Source of the DNA: NORP110 sp051251595
GTDB taxonomy: Bacteria; Pseudomonadota; Alphaproteobacteria; Rhodobacterales; Rhodobacteraceae
Assembly: GCA_051251595.1 (NCBI GenBank)
Contig: JBPOFA010000006.1
Coordinates: 62,001 to 126,000, forward strand
Length of the DNA: 64,000 nt
Direction: 5' to 3'
Shown: in pieces, positions 25,725 through 34,633 of the stretch
How positions within the stretch are numbered: the stretch's first letter is position 1
Layout: each line of letters begins with the position of its first letter
Notes under the pieces: generated by a model
Told to the model about the DNA's origin: nothing
Database searches by the model: none
The model's input: the letters and a program-made list of their open reading frames with translations, nothing else
Translations under genes and position numbers: made by a program

Positions 25725-26504
25725 ATGTTACTTTGTATTGATACAGGCAACACCAATACCGTCTTCTCTGTTTGGGACGGAACGTCCTTTTTGGGCACAT
25801 GGCGCGCCTCGACGGAACATCAGCGCACGGCTGATCAATATTTCGTCTGGCTGACAACGCTGATGCAGGCCCAAGGCATCAAGGCCGACATTACCGAGGT
25901 GATCATTTCCTCGGCCGTGCCGCGTGTTGTGTTCAATCTGCGGGTGTTGTGCGACCGGTACTTTAACTGCCGCCCGCTTGTGGTGGGGAAACCGGATTGT
26001 GCGCTGCCGGCAGAGCCTCGGGTTGATCCAGGCACTCGAGTTGGCGCAGACAGGCTGGCCAACGCCGCCGGCGCCTTTGCCCGCCACGGGGGCAATGTGG
26101 TTGTGGTTGATTTCGGCACGGCCACGAATTTCGATGTGGTGGCAGAGGATGGCGCCTATGTTGGCGGTGTCATTGCGCCCGGGGTGAACCTGTCACTGGA
26201 AGCCCTGGCCATGGGGACAGCCGCGCTGCCGCATGTGGACATTTCGCAGCCAGAGCGGGTGATTGGTACGAATACGGTTGCGTGCATCCAATCAGGTGTG
26301 TTCTGGGGGTATACGGGGCTGATCCAAGGCATAACTGACCGTATCCGCAAAGAATACGGTCAGGATATGAAAGTGATCGGGACCGGCGGGCTTGCCCCCC
26401 TGTTCGCGCAGGGTGATATTTTATTTGATACAATCGAAGACGATCTGACAATGTACGGTCTGACCGTCATTCATAAACATAACAAGGAATTAGCCACAAT
26501 ATGA
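25725..26504 (+). CDS. coaX: Type III pantothenate kinase
   Basis: Phosphorylates pantothenate, the first step of CoA synthesis; type III enzymes need a monovalent cation. It shows the ASKHA-fold phosphate motif IDTGNTNTVFSVWDG (Asp6), the GADRLANAAGAFARHG pantothenate region and VVDFGTATNFDVV. The 259 residues start at ATG 25725 behind AAAGGGGAA. The stop overlaps the rnj ATG by 4 bases. The birA-coaX-rnj order is common in alphaproteobacteria. Confidence 0.95.
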   Translation: MLLCIDTGNTNTVFSVWDGTSFLGTWRASTEHQRTADQYFVWLTTLMQAQGIKADITEVIISSAVPRVVFNLRVLCDRYFNCRPLVVGKPDCALPAEPRVDPGTRVGADRLANAAGAFARHGGNVVVVDFGTATNFDVVAEDGAYVGGVIAPGVNLSLEALAMGTAALPHVDISQPERVIGTNTVACIQSGVFWGYTGLIQGITDRIRKEYGQDMKVIGTGGLAPLFAQGDILFDTIEDDLTMYGLTVIHKHNKELATI

Positions 26505-28165
26505 GCAGTGATCGTTTGATCTATCTTCCCCTTGGCGGAGCCGGGGAAATCGGCATGAACTGTTATGTATACGGGTACGGCCCCAAGGACCGTGAGCGTT
26601 ATATTGTGGTTGATCTGGGTGTGACATTTCCGGATATGGAATCGTCGCCCGGTGTTGATTTGATCTTTCCCGATATTGCCTGGTTGGCGGAACGCGCCGA
26701 CCGGATCGACGGGATATTCATCACCCACGCACATGAAGACCACGTGGGCGCAGTGGCACATCTGTTCCCCAAACTGGATGCCCCGATTTATGCGCGGGCC
26801 TTCACCGCCCATATTGCGGGTCTGAAATTTGACGAGCACGGGTTGGACCGCCGCAACATCCATACGGTGTCTGCTTTTCCAGAGATGACCAAGGTCGGGC
26901 CTTTTACCGTCGGCTTCATGCCGATTTCGCATTCGATCCCTGAAAGTTCTGCGCTGATCATCGACAGCCCGACGGGACGTGTTGTGCATTCCGGGGATTT
27001 CAAGATTGATGAAACGCCGGGTGTCGGTGAACCCTTTGACAAGGCGGCCTGGGCCGAGATGGCCAAGGATGGCGTCAAAGTGCTGGTTTGTGACAGCACG
27101 AACGTCTTTTCGCCCGTCGCCGGGCGGTCCGAAAACACTGTCGGCCCAGAGATTGAAAAGCTTGTCGCCGGTGCGACGGGGATGGTCGTGGCCACGACCT
27201 TTGCCTCTAACATCGCGCGGGTGAAGACATTGGCAGAGGCGGGACATCGGGCAGGGCGGTCTATCGTCTTGCTTGGGCGGGCCATGAAGCGGATGATTTC
27301 TGCCGGGGTCGAAACGGGCATTCTGTCTGATTTCCCCAAAACGGTGACGCCTGAAGATGCGAAGAACATACCACGCGAAAACCTGATGTTGCTTGCAACT
27401 GGGTCCCAAGGGGAACGGCGCGCGGCAACGGCGCAGTTGTCTCGGGGGAAGTATCTGGGGCTTTCAATGAAAGAAGGGGATCTGTTCCTGTTTTCGTCCA
27501 AGACGATCCCTGGAAATGAAGTTTCCGTGTCGCGCATCGTGAATGCGTTTTCCGAAATGGGGGTCGATGTTGCGGATGACAGTTCCGGTCATTTCCACGT
27601 GTCAGGCCATGCCAATCGTCCGGATCTAGCAGAGATGCACCGCATCGTTGCCCCGCAATTCCTGGTGCCCATGCACGGGGAACACCGGCATTTGCGCGAA
27701 CATGTGAAATTGGGCGCGGAAAACGGGTTGTCTGGCATCATTGCGCCAAATGGAACAATGGTCGATTTGTCGGGCAATGCCCCCAAAATCGTCGAGTTTA
27801 TCGAAACCGGCCGGACCTATCTGGATGGACGGGTGCAGATCGGCGCGCTGGACGGTGTGGTCCGCGACCGAATCCGCATGGCACTGAATGGCCATGTCAC
27901 CGTGACCCTGATTGTCGAAAATGACGAACTATTGGGGGACGCTTGGTGCGAGATTTCCGGCCTGCCTGAAACCGGTCGGTCCAAGGCTGCGTTGGTTGAT
28001 GTGTTGGAAGAGGATGTCACTCAGTTCTTGATGCGCGCGAACAAACGCACTTTGTCAGATGATGACAAGTTGAATGAGGAAATTCGTCGGATTGTGCGAA
28101 AAACCACCAACGACGAGATCGGCAAAAAGGCCGAAGTCACCGTTGTGGTCAGCCGGCTGACGTGA
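26501..28165 (+). CDS. rnj: Ribonuclease J
   Basis: Metallo-beta-lactamase/beta-CASP ribonuclease with endo- and 5'-exonuclease activity in mRNA decay and rRNA maturation. The zinc motif HAHEDH (His76, His78, Asp80, His81) and the beta-CASP part with STNVFSP and ATGSQGE are visible; HVSGHANRPDLAEM near residue 370 matches the late conserved block. It is 554 residues, full length. It ends against the convergent helicase gene with no spacer; a hairpin spans both stop codons. Confidence 0.94.
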   Translation: MSSDRLIYLPLGGAGEIGMNCYVYGYGPKDRERYIVVDLGVTFPDMESSPGVDLIFPDIAWLAERADRIDGIFITHAHEDHVGAVAHLFPKLDAPIYARAFTAHIAGLKFDEHGLDRRNIHTVSAFPEMTKVGPFTVGFMPISHSIPESSALIIDSPTGRVVHSGDFKIDETPGVGEPFDKAAWAEMAKDGVKVLVCDSTNVFSPVAGRSENTVGPEIEKLVAGATGMVVATTFASNIARVKTLAEAGHRAGRSIVLLGRAMKRMISAGVETGILSDFPKTVTPEDAKNIPRENLMLLATGSQGERRAATAQLSRGKYLGLSMKEGDLFLFSSKTIPGNEVSVSRIVNAFSEMGVDVADDSSGHFHVSGHANRPDLAEMHRIVAPQFLVPMHGEHRHLREHVKLGAENGLSGIIAPNGTMVDLSGNAPKIVEFIETGRTYLDGRVQIGALDGVVRDRIRMALNGHVTVTLIVENDELLGDAWCEISGLPETGRSKAALVDVLEEDVTQFLMRANKRTLSDDDKLNEEIRRIVRKTTNDEIGKKAEVTVVVSRLT

Positions 28166-28173
28166 TCAGCCGG
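28153..28173. terminator. Hairpin spanning the rnj and helicase stop codons
   Basis: CCGGCTGA (28153-28160), loop CGTGA, TCAGCCGG (28166-28173): a perfect 8-bp stem whose arms are the last codons of the two convergent genes. It could end transcription from both sides. There is no long T-run, so it is a terminator candidate only. Confidence 0.55.
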
Positions 28174-29617
28174 TGCGTCTTTCGTCAAAGCTCAGCGCGA
28201 TAAAGCTGGGCATGTGATCGCCCATACCAACCACTTTTGAATCGCCCCGATTGTCATTGCGGTTCCGGTTGGAATTGCGGTTGCGATTGCCTTTTTGAGG
28301 CTTTTCAGCCTCTTGCGGCTCTTTGTTGATGTTTTCCTGCTGCGCCTGAGGTTCCGCTGTTTTTTCGGCCTCTGGTGCTGGTTTCGCAGTTTTAGAAGAG
28401 CGCCGTGACCGTTTCGGCTTGTCAGCCGTTTCTTCCTTGGCGTCAGCGGTTTCTTGTGGCTTGTCTTTGGCCAAAAGATTTTCACCGCGCGGGATTGGCT
28501 TTTTGATCAGTTCTTCAATCGCTGTCAGGTTCTTTTCGTCCTGTGGCACGCAAATCATGATCGCCTTGCCATCGCGACCAGCGCGACCGGTCCGGCCGAT
28601 CCGGTGAACATAGTCCTCTGCATGGCTGGGGACGTCGAAATTGAACACATGGCTGACGCTTGGAACATCCAGCCCACGAGCGGCGACGTCAGAAGCAACC
28701 AAGAACCGCAAGCCGCCTGCGCGGAAGCCTTCCAGCGTTTTTGTGCGCTGTGATTGTTCCAGATCCCCATGGATGGGGGCGGCGTCGTATCCGTATTTTT
28801 TCAATGACTTAGCGACGATATCTACATCGGTTTTGCGGTTGCAGAACACGATAGCGTTCGTGCATTTGTCGCCCTCTGCATCCACCAAGGCGCGCAGAAG
28901 TTTGCGTTTCTCTGTCGCCTGGCGATCCTTGCGAGAGCCGCGGAACATGACAACTTGTTGTTCAATGTTTTCGCTGGCTGTGGCCTGACGGGCCACTTCG
29001 ATGCGGGCCGGGTTGGACAGGAATGTATTTGTAATACGTTCGATTTCTGGGGCCATTGTGGCAGAGAAAAACAACGTCTGACGAGTAAATGGTGTCAGGC
29101 TAAAGATGCGTTCGATATCGGGGATAAAGCCCATATCCAGCATGCGGTCAGCTTCGTCCACAACCATGATCTGCACGCCTGTCAGCAACAGCTTGCCGCG
29201 CTCAAAATGGTCCAACAAGCGGCCGGGTGTTGCGATCAGAACGTCAACGCCGCGATCGATCAGCATGTCTTGTTCTTTGAACGAAACACCACCAATCAGC
29301 AGCGCTTTGGTCAGTTTGACATGCTTGGCGTAGGTGTCGAAGTTTTCGGCAACCTGTGCGGCCAATTCGCGTGTCGGGCATAGAACCAAAGAACGCGGCA
29401 TCCGCGCGCGCGCGCGCCCGCGTGCCAGCATCGTGATCATTGGTAGGGTAAAGCAGGCTGTCTTGCCTGTGCCTGTTTGGGCAATGCCCAGAACGTCCCG
29501 GCCTTCAAGCGCAGGGGGAATACCGCCCGCCTGGATCGGCGTTGGCGATTCATAGCCAGCATCAGCAATTGCTTTGAGCACCTTGGGTGCCAGTTTCAAG
29601 TCAGAAAATTTTGTCAT
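28166..29617 (-). CDS. DEAD-box RNA helicase, RhlE-like
   Basis: ATP-dependent RNA helicase of 483 residues. Motifs in order: Q motif TPIQ (26-29), Walker A AQTGTGKT (Lys52), PTRELA (81-86), DEAD (154-157), SAT, and HRIGRTGRAG. After the helicase core comes a low-complexity tail rich in Lys/Glu and finally Arg/Asn (RNRNSNRNRN), a probable RNA-binding tail. A (CG)7 tract at 29403-29416 encodes Arg-Ala repeats near residue 70. Convergent with rnj, so two RNA-metabolism genes lie tail to tail. Confidence 0.92.
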   Translation of the reverse strand: MTKFSDLKLAPKVLKAIADAGYESPTPIQAGGIPPALEGRDVLGIAQTGTGKTACFTLPMITMLARGRARARMPRSLVLCPTRELAAQVAENFDTYAKHVKLTKALLIGGVSFKEQDMLIDRGVDVLIATPGRLLDHFERGKLLLTGVQIMVVDEADRMLDMGFIPDIERIFSLTPFTRQTLFFSATMAPEIERITNTFLSNPARIEVARQATASENIEQQVVMFRGSRKDRQATEKRKLLRALVDAEGDKCTNAIVFCNRKTDVDIVAKSLKKYGYDAAPIHGDLEQSQRTKTLEGFRAGGLRFLVASDVAARGLDVPSVSHVFNFDVPSHAEDYVHRIGRTGRAGRDGKAIMICVPQDEKNLTAIEELIKKPIPRGENLLAKDKPQETADAKEETADKPKRSRRSSKTAKPAPEAEKTAEPQAQQENINKEPQEAEKPQKGNRNRNSNRNRNDNRGDSKVVGMGDHMPSFIALSFDERRTG

Positions 29618-29877
29618 TCGTTTCCGTTATTCTACGGACACGATTTGGCCCGTAACATATGATGAGGCTCGGCCCGGTTGGCCCACTTATCCACAAGTGC
29701 CTCTAAGTGGTTCATTGGCTATAGAAAAACCACGCTTTGGTCAACGTGACTCATCGGATATAGGCGAATAACAACCGGGAATTGATGATTGTTTCTATTT
29801 CGTGATCAATCAGCGCGGCTTTAGGCGCGATCGGGCCAAATTTCGTTGCAAAATGCAGCAAAACCGGCGCCAGCGTG

Positions 29878-31485
29878 CTAGACCATCATTTCTTTTGTCG
29901 CGGTCAAGCGCAGCTCTGGATGATCCCGTTCGATGCGATCAATATCCCATTGTAATCGCGTCAGATAAACAAGGTCCCCATCATTGTCGTAACTGATGTG
30001 CCCCTTGTTTGTATTCACAAAGCTATCCACAGCCGGTTTCGGCCCCGCAATCCAACGGGCAGAGGTGAATTGACTGGGTTCAAACCGCACCGGCAGCCCG
30101 TATTCCAGTTCAATCCTGCTGGCGAGAACTTCGAATTGAAGCGGCCCCACAACGCCGACGATGAACCCCGATCCTATCATCGGTTTAAAGACTTTGGCCG
30201 CGCCTTCCTCTGCAAATTGCATCAACGCCTTTTCCAGATGCTTGGCCTTTAGCGGGTCACCGGCCCGAACGTTTTGCAGAATCTCTGGCGCAAAGCTTGG
30301 GATGCCGGTGACGCGGAGGTCTTCGCCCTCGGTCAGGGTGTCGCCAATGCGCAGCTGCCCGTGGTTGGGAATGCCGATGATATCGCCCGCCCAGGCCTCT
30401 TCCGCAAGCTCGCGGTCAGAGGCCAGAAACAACATCGGGTTGGACACGGTCATTTGCTTTTTGGACCGCACATGGGTCAGCTTCATGCCGCGTTTGAAAT
30501 GCCCAGAGGCAACCCGCACGAACGCAACGCGATCGCGGTGTTTTGGGTCCATGTTGGCCTGAACCTTGAACACAAAGCCCGATACGTTCTTTTCGTCCGG
30601 GGCAATCTGGCGCGGCGTGGCCGTTTGCGGTTGTGGGACGGGGCCGAATTGGGCGATGCCCTTCATCAGTTCCTGAACCCCAAAAGAGTTGATGGCAGAG
30701 CCGAACCAAATCGGCGTCATCGTCCCGTCAAGCAAGGCCTGTTGGTCCAAGGGGGGCAGAAGCTCTCGCACCATTTCCACTTCTTCGCGCAGCTTTTCCA
30801 AAAGGTCTGCGGGAATGTGGTCTGCCAGTCTTGGGTCGTCCAACCCCTCAAGCGCAATGCTTTCGGCCACTTTGTTGCGATCCGCGCGGTCCATCAGTTC
30901 CAGACGGTCCTGCAGCAAATCATAGCACCCTAGAAAATCGCGCCCGACGCCGATTGGCCAGCTGGCCGGGGTTACATCAATTGCCAGGTTTTCCTGAATT
31001 TCATCAATGATTTCAAATGTCTCGCGGCTTTCGCGATCCATTTTGTTGCAAAAGGTCAGGATCGGCAAATCCCGCAGGCGGCAGACTTCGAACAGCTTTT
31101 GGGTTTGGCTTTCAATGCCTTTCGCGCCGTCGATCACCATCACAGCCGCATCCACCGCAGTCAATGTGCGATAGGTGTCTTCGGAAAAGTCAGAGTGGCC
31201 GGGCGTATCCACCAGGTTGAACCGATATTTCTCAAAATCAAAGGACATCGCAGAGGCGGAAACCGAAATCCCACGGTCCTGTTCCATCTTCATAAAGTCG
31301 GACCGGGTGCGGCGCGCTTCGCCTTTTGCACGGACCTGACCGGCCATCTGAATGGCGCCACCATACAAAAGAAACTTTTCAGTCAAGGTGGTTTTGCCCG
31401 CATCAGGGTGGCTGATGATGGCAAAGGTACGCCGACGCGCAATTTCGTCGGGCAGATCTGGCAAATTGTTGGTTCGGTCTAGCAT
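29878..31485 (-). CDS. prfC: Peptide chain release factor 3
   Basis: GTPase that removes RF1/RF2 from the ribosome after termination. The G1 motif SHPDAGKTTLTEKFL (Lys31), the switch region DRGISVSASAMSF and DTPGHSDFSEDTYRTL are visible. I chose the ATG at 31485, giving 535 residues (529 in E. coli); a start at 31593 would add 36 residues unlike the family. The next gene to the right is divergent, so the promoter lies in 31486-31629. Confidence 0.95.
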   Translation of the reverse strand: MLDRTNNLPDLPDEIARRRTFAIISHPDAGKTTLTEKFLLYGGAIQMAGQVRAKGEARRTRSDFMKMEQDRGISVSASAMSFDFEKYRFNLVDTPGHSDFSEDTYRTLTAVDAAVMVIDGAKGIESQTQKLFEVCRLRDLPILTFCNKMDRESRETFEIIDEIQENLAIDVTPASWPIGVGRDFLGCYDLLQDRLELMDRADRNKVAESIALEGLDDPRLADHIPADLLEKLREEVEMVRELLPPLDQQALLDGTMTPIWFGSAINSFGVQELMKGIAQFGPVPQPQTATPRQIAPDEKNVSGFVFKVQANMDPKHRDRVAFVRVASGHFKRGMKLTHVRSKKQMTVSNPMLFLASDRELAEEAWAGDIIGIPNHGQLRIGDTLTEGEDLRVTGIPSFAPEILQNVRAGDPLKAKHLEKALMQFAEEGAAKVFKPMIGSGFIVGVVGPLQFEVLASRIELEYGLPVRFEPSQFTSARWIAGPKPAVDSFVNTNKGHISYDNDGDLVYLTRLQWDIDRIERDHPELRLTATKEMMV

Positions 31486-31629
31486 GGGCGGGATATAGGC
31501 CAGCCGTTGGCCATGTGCAATTGAATCAATTTCGAAATTGTTTTCTGCGGGTGTCTTGCCATGGTTAACCGGGCGTTTAGTCAAAGCATGCATTCCTTCC
31601 CTGTGGCAAAAAACGGAATTTGGTCTCAG

Positions 31630-32232
31630 ATGGTGAAACTTCGCCCCATGGTGCTGTGCGTATTAATTTTTGCGGCTGTTGCTGGCTGTGGTGGCGGTGC
31701 TGCGGAAAAGGCCGATCTTAACCAAACGCGCCCGCCGGTCGCCTTTGCATCGCTAGAGGCTGAGGCGACACAGCTGCACGCCACGTGGGATGCGGTTTCC
31801 TTTACAGATCCCGCCACTTTACCGATGAGCGGGCGGGGCCAGTATGATGGCGTCATCCAGATGGACATCCAACAAGGGGCGCGCCGCACAGTGTTGAACG
31901 GTGATCTGCAGCTGAATGTGAACTTTGCGACAGAAAAGATCAGCGGCCGGGCTGATCGTTTCGTTGATCCGGCGGACAATGCTTATTCAGGGGCGCTGAC
32001 CGTCACCAATAGTGTCATGGATCGTGGGGCCGATCCGGCGACGGGGTTTACCTATCAAACCGATTTGACGGGACGGCTGGATGGGAATGGGCAGACAATT
32101 GACGTCAATGCAGGCCTGTCCGGTGACTTTCGCGGGGTGCAGCCCGATGCGACGACCGGAATTGTCCAAGGCTCTGTCAGCGGGACAGGTGGTGCCGGAT
32201 TTGTCTATGGTGATTTTATCGCAGAAGAATAG
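31630..32232 (+). CDS. TbpB-like surface lipoprotein
   Basis: 200 residues with a lipoprotein signal ending in AAVAGC (Cys20). The rest is beta-rich with SGRGQYDGVIQMDI, NFATEKISGRADRF and GTGGAGFVYGDFIAEE, which fits the small C-lobe-type beta-barrel of transferrin-binding-protein-B-like proteins. Such proteins are often surface lipoproteins. The ATG at 31630 is preferred over 31561 because only the shorter form begins with a proper lipoprotein signal. It stands alone and its ligand is unknown. Confidence 0.65.
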   Translation: MVKLRPMVLCVLIFAAVAGCGGGAAEKADLNQTRPPVAFASLEAEATQLHATWDAVSFTDPATLPMSGRGQYDGVIQMDIQQGARRTVLNGDLQLNVNFATEKISGRADRFVDPADNAYSGALTVTNSVMDRGADPATGFTYQTDLTGRLDGNGQTIDVNAGLSGDFRGVQPDATTGIVQGSVSGTGGAGFVYGDFIAEE

Positions 32233-32244
32233 GCGCGTCGCCCC

Positions 32245-33291
32245 TTATCTGGCAGATGCATTGCGCAAAATACTGGCCGCATTTTGCGCGATCAGGTCTT
32301 TGGCCTGCAAATCCAACGCGTAGGTTTTTGAGGCTTTGTGGCCCTGACGTGCAGGGGGGCTGATGATAGAATTCATGCGCGCTGACGACGTATTTGCATC
32401 GACGAACATGCTTTCGGCCGCAATGCCCTCGACATAGATAATCTCGTGTTGATCAAACAGGAGCTGATAATAGTCGACAAATCCGCCTTTTGATCGAAGG
32501 ATCGTGTCACCATTGACCAACAATTTGGCGCGCACCGTGATTTCTGATGCGCCAAACCCGTTTTGGTCAGAACGTTGATACAGGAACAACCTGTGGTTCG
32601 GTCCCAAAGTCAGGTCGCTTGCATTGTTGAGCGCCCCTTTTTTCAGAACGATCGGCGCAAATTCTCCTTCGGCCCGCAGGGTTTGCCGCCCGATCCATCG
32701 AATGGTTTGCGGCCCGTGGTCGCGGGTCATAACGCTGTCGCCCGGGCGCAGCGTTTCGATCATCGTCTGTGTGCCATCGGCGAGCAATACATGCGTCCCA
32801 CCTGCAAAGGAAACACAGGCCAGATTGTCAAGGTGATCGTGCCCTTTATCCGCGTCAACGCCGATCAGGGAATAGTCCTGTCGGGGTCTTAAGGGGGCCA
32901 AGGGCGACAAATACACCGTCCGCACCGACTGGGAGCAGGTTTCAACCAAAACCAGCGCCTCGATCGTGGTGCCATCTTCGGCCATGAACGTGGCTGACCC
33001 GTCAATGCAAAGCGCGGCATGGGGCGTGCCAATAACGCTGGAACCCGCGACGGAAAATGAGCCGGCTTTTTCGGCATCTGCTGTCAAGGTCAACCGTGTC
33101 AGGTTTGCGCCGCTGCGCAATCGATAGATATCGGCCAAGACCATATCGGCGGTCTCTGCCAAGGGGTCGCCCAGGTTTGCGCCGCCCACGACCGTAAAGT
33201 CGGGCGCGCGGTACACGTGCAGCGTATAAGCCCCATGATCTGCCGAGGTTCTGATGCGATCCAAACTGAAATACCCTTTACTGTGTGGCAA
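32245..33291 (-). CDS. Hint-domain (Hint_2-type) protein
   Basis: 348 residues from a TTG with AGGA upstream. The first ~155 residues carry no motif I know. From ACVSFAGGTHVLLADGT onward it matches the Hedgehog/intein (Hint) domain: the leading Cys, LRPGDSVMTRDHGPQTIRWIG, and the block LTLGPNHRLFL with its conserved His. Hint_2-type proteins are abundant in Rhodobacterales; self-cleavage is inferred from the family, and the extracellular calcium-binding repeats often attached are absent. No partner gene is adjacent. Confidence 0.75.
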   Translation of the reverse strand: MPHSKGYFSLDRIRTSADHGAYTLHVYRAPDFTVVGGANLGDPLAETADMVLADIYRLRSGANLTRLTLTADAEKAGSFSVAGSSVIGTPHAALCIDGSATFMAEDGTTIEALVLVETCSQSVRTVYLSPLAPLRPRQDYSLIGVDADKGHDHLDNLACVSFAGGTHVLLADGTQTMIETLRPGDSVMTRDHGPQTIRWIGRQTLRAEGEFAPIVLKKGALNNASDLTLGPNHRLFLYQRSDQNGFGASEITVRAKLLVNGDTILRSKGGFVDYYQLLFDQHEIIYVEGIAAESMFVDANTSSARMNSIISPPARQGHKASKTYALDLQAKDLIAQNAASILRNASAR

Positions 33292-33367
33292 TCAATCCTG
33301 CGTCGACTGCCCAGCTCACGCTATGTGAACGCAAGGCACTGGGTCAAAATTATGGGTGGAAACGCCC

Positions 33368-33517
33368 ATGATTGTTGCCAAAATCAAAACCCTGATGGCG
33401 CATCACATCGGATTGTGCAGGTTTGACGGGCGCCAAATCCTGCCTGAAGGGCCAGCCCGTGTTGCAATTCACCGTCTTGCGGCACATCTGGAGGGCTGGT
33501 ATCCCGCAAACGGCTGA
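33368..33517 (+). CDS. Possible 49-residue protein upstream of the ABC ATPase
   Basis: An ATG frame of 49 codons (MIVAKIKTLMAHHIGLCRFD...) lies between the Hint gene and the ABC gene, in the same direction as the latter. A weak GGTGG precedes it. There is no signal or membrane helix and no family I know. It may simply be an open frame in the 259-base spacer. Confidence 0.3.
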   Translation: MIVAKIKTLMAHHIGLCRFDGRQILPEGPARVAIHRLAAHLEGWYPANG

Positions 33518-33550
33518 GCAAAACAGTCAGCTTTGAAAGGCGAGGCACGT

Positions 33551-34633
33551 TTGGAACAACAACCGCCCAGACTGGAAATTAAGAACCTGACCCGTCAGTT
33601 CGATGGCAAAACGGTCGTGGACGATGTGTCGCTCAGCGTAATGCCGGGGCAGGTGACCTGTCTTCTTGGGCCGTCTGGCTGCGGCAAATCCACGACTCTG
33701 CGGATCATCGCCGGTGTTGATACGCAAACGAGCGGAGTGATTTTGGCCGATGGCAAGGTGATCAGCGACGCGTCTCATTCGACGCCGCCCGAAAGCCGGT
33801 CCATCGGTTTGATGTTTCAGGACTTTGCCCTGTTTCCCCATTTGTCCGTGCGTGAAAACGTAGCGTTCGGGCTGACCGGCCCCAAAAAGGATCAAATGAC
33901 CCGTGTCGAAGATTTGTTGAACCGGGTGGACATGTCCAAAGCGATTGATCGCTATCCGCATGAATTGTCGGGCGGCGAACAACAGCGCGTTGCCCTGGCG
34001 CGGGCGCTTGCCCCGCGGCCCCGGATCATGCTGATGGATGAACCGTTTTCTGGGCTGGATGAACGGCTAAAAGACGACATCCGCGACGCAACATTGCAGG
34101 TGCTGAAAGACGAAAATACGGCCGTCTTGCTGGTGACGCACGAGCCGGATGAGGCAATGCGCATGGCTGATGAGATCGCGCTGATGCGGGCGGGACGTAT
34201 TGTGCAGCGCGGCGCACCTTATAATATTTACAACGCCCCGGTGGACCGTAAGTCGGCCGGGTTCTTTAGTGATATCAATATTATAGAGGGCACAGTTGAA
34301 GGGGCGCTGGTCAGCACCGCCTTTGGTGAGTTTTTGGCCCCTGGCCATGCTGACGGCACCAGGATTGAGATCATCATTCGTCCGCAGCATCTTCGGATCG
34401 ATTTTGACCGGGGCGGCAAAGGGCCAAACCCGACACCGCAGGACGGAACCCCGGCCAGAGGTGTGGTGGAACGCGCCAGGTTCATCGGTCGCGAAAGCCT
34501 TGTTGAATTTCGGATGGATTATGACGGCTCTATCCTGAAGGCCACGGTGCCTTCGGTGTTTTTGCCAGCGCCCGGCACGCCCTTGTGGCTTATGATCCGT
34601 CGCGAACGGTGCTTTGTGTTTCCGGCGACATAG
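33551..34633 (+). CDS. ABC transporter ATP-binding protein, FbpC/PotA/MalK-like, orphan
   Basis: ATPase subunit of an importer, 360 residues from TTG 33551 (GGCGAGG about 5 bases upstream; TTG 33533 is an alternative). It has Walker A GPSGCGKST (40-48), signature LSGGEQQRVALARAL, Walker B IMLMDEP and a C-terminal TOBE-like part typical of iron, polyamine and sugar importers. No permease or binding protein is next to it, so it must work with components encoded elsewhere. Its last 44 bases overlap the 3' end of the convergent WYL regulator gene. Confidence 0.85.
   Translation: MEQQPPRLEIKNLTRQFDGKTVVDDVSLSVMPGQVTCLLGPSGCGKSTTLRIIAGVDTQTSGVILADGKVISDASHSTPPESRSIGLMFQDFALFPHLSVRENVAFGLTGPKKDQMTRVEDLLNRVDMSKAIDRYPHELSGGEQQRVALARALAPRPRIMLMDEPFSGLDERLKDDIRDATLQVLKDENTAVLLVTHEPDEAMRMADEIALMRAGRIVQRGAPYNIYNAPVDRKSAGFFSDINIIEGTVEGALVSTAFGEFLAPGHADGTRIEIIIRPQHLRIDFDRGGKGPNPTPQDGTPARGVVERARFIGRESLVEFRMDYDGSILKATVPSVFLPAPGTPLWLMIRRERCFVFPAT

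Noticed and set aside
26471..27409. 312-codon antisense frame over rnj
   Set aside because: No known motif, while rnj on the other strand has all catalytic residues.
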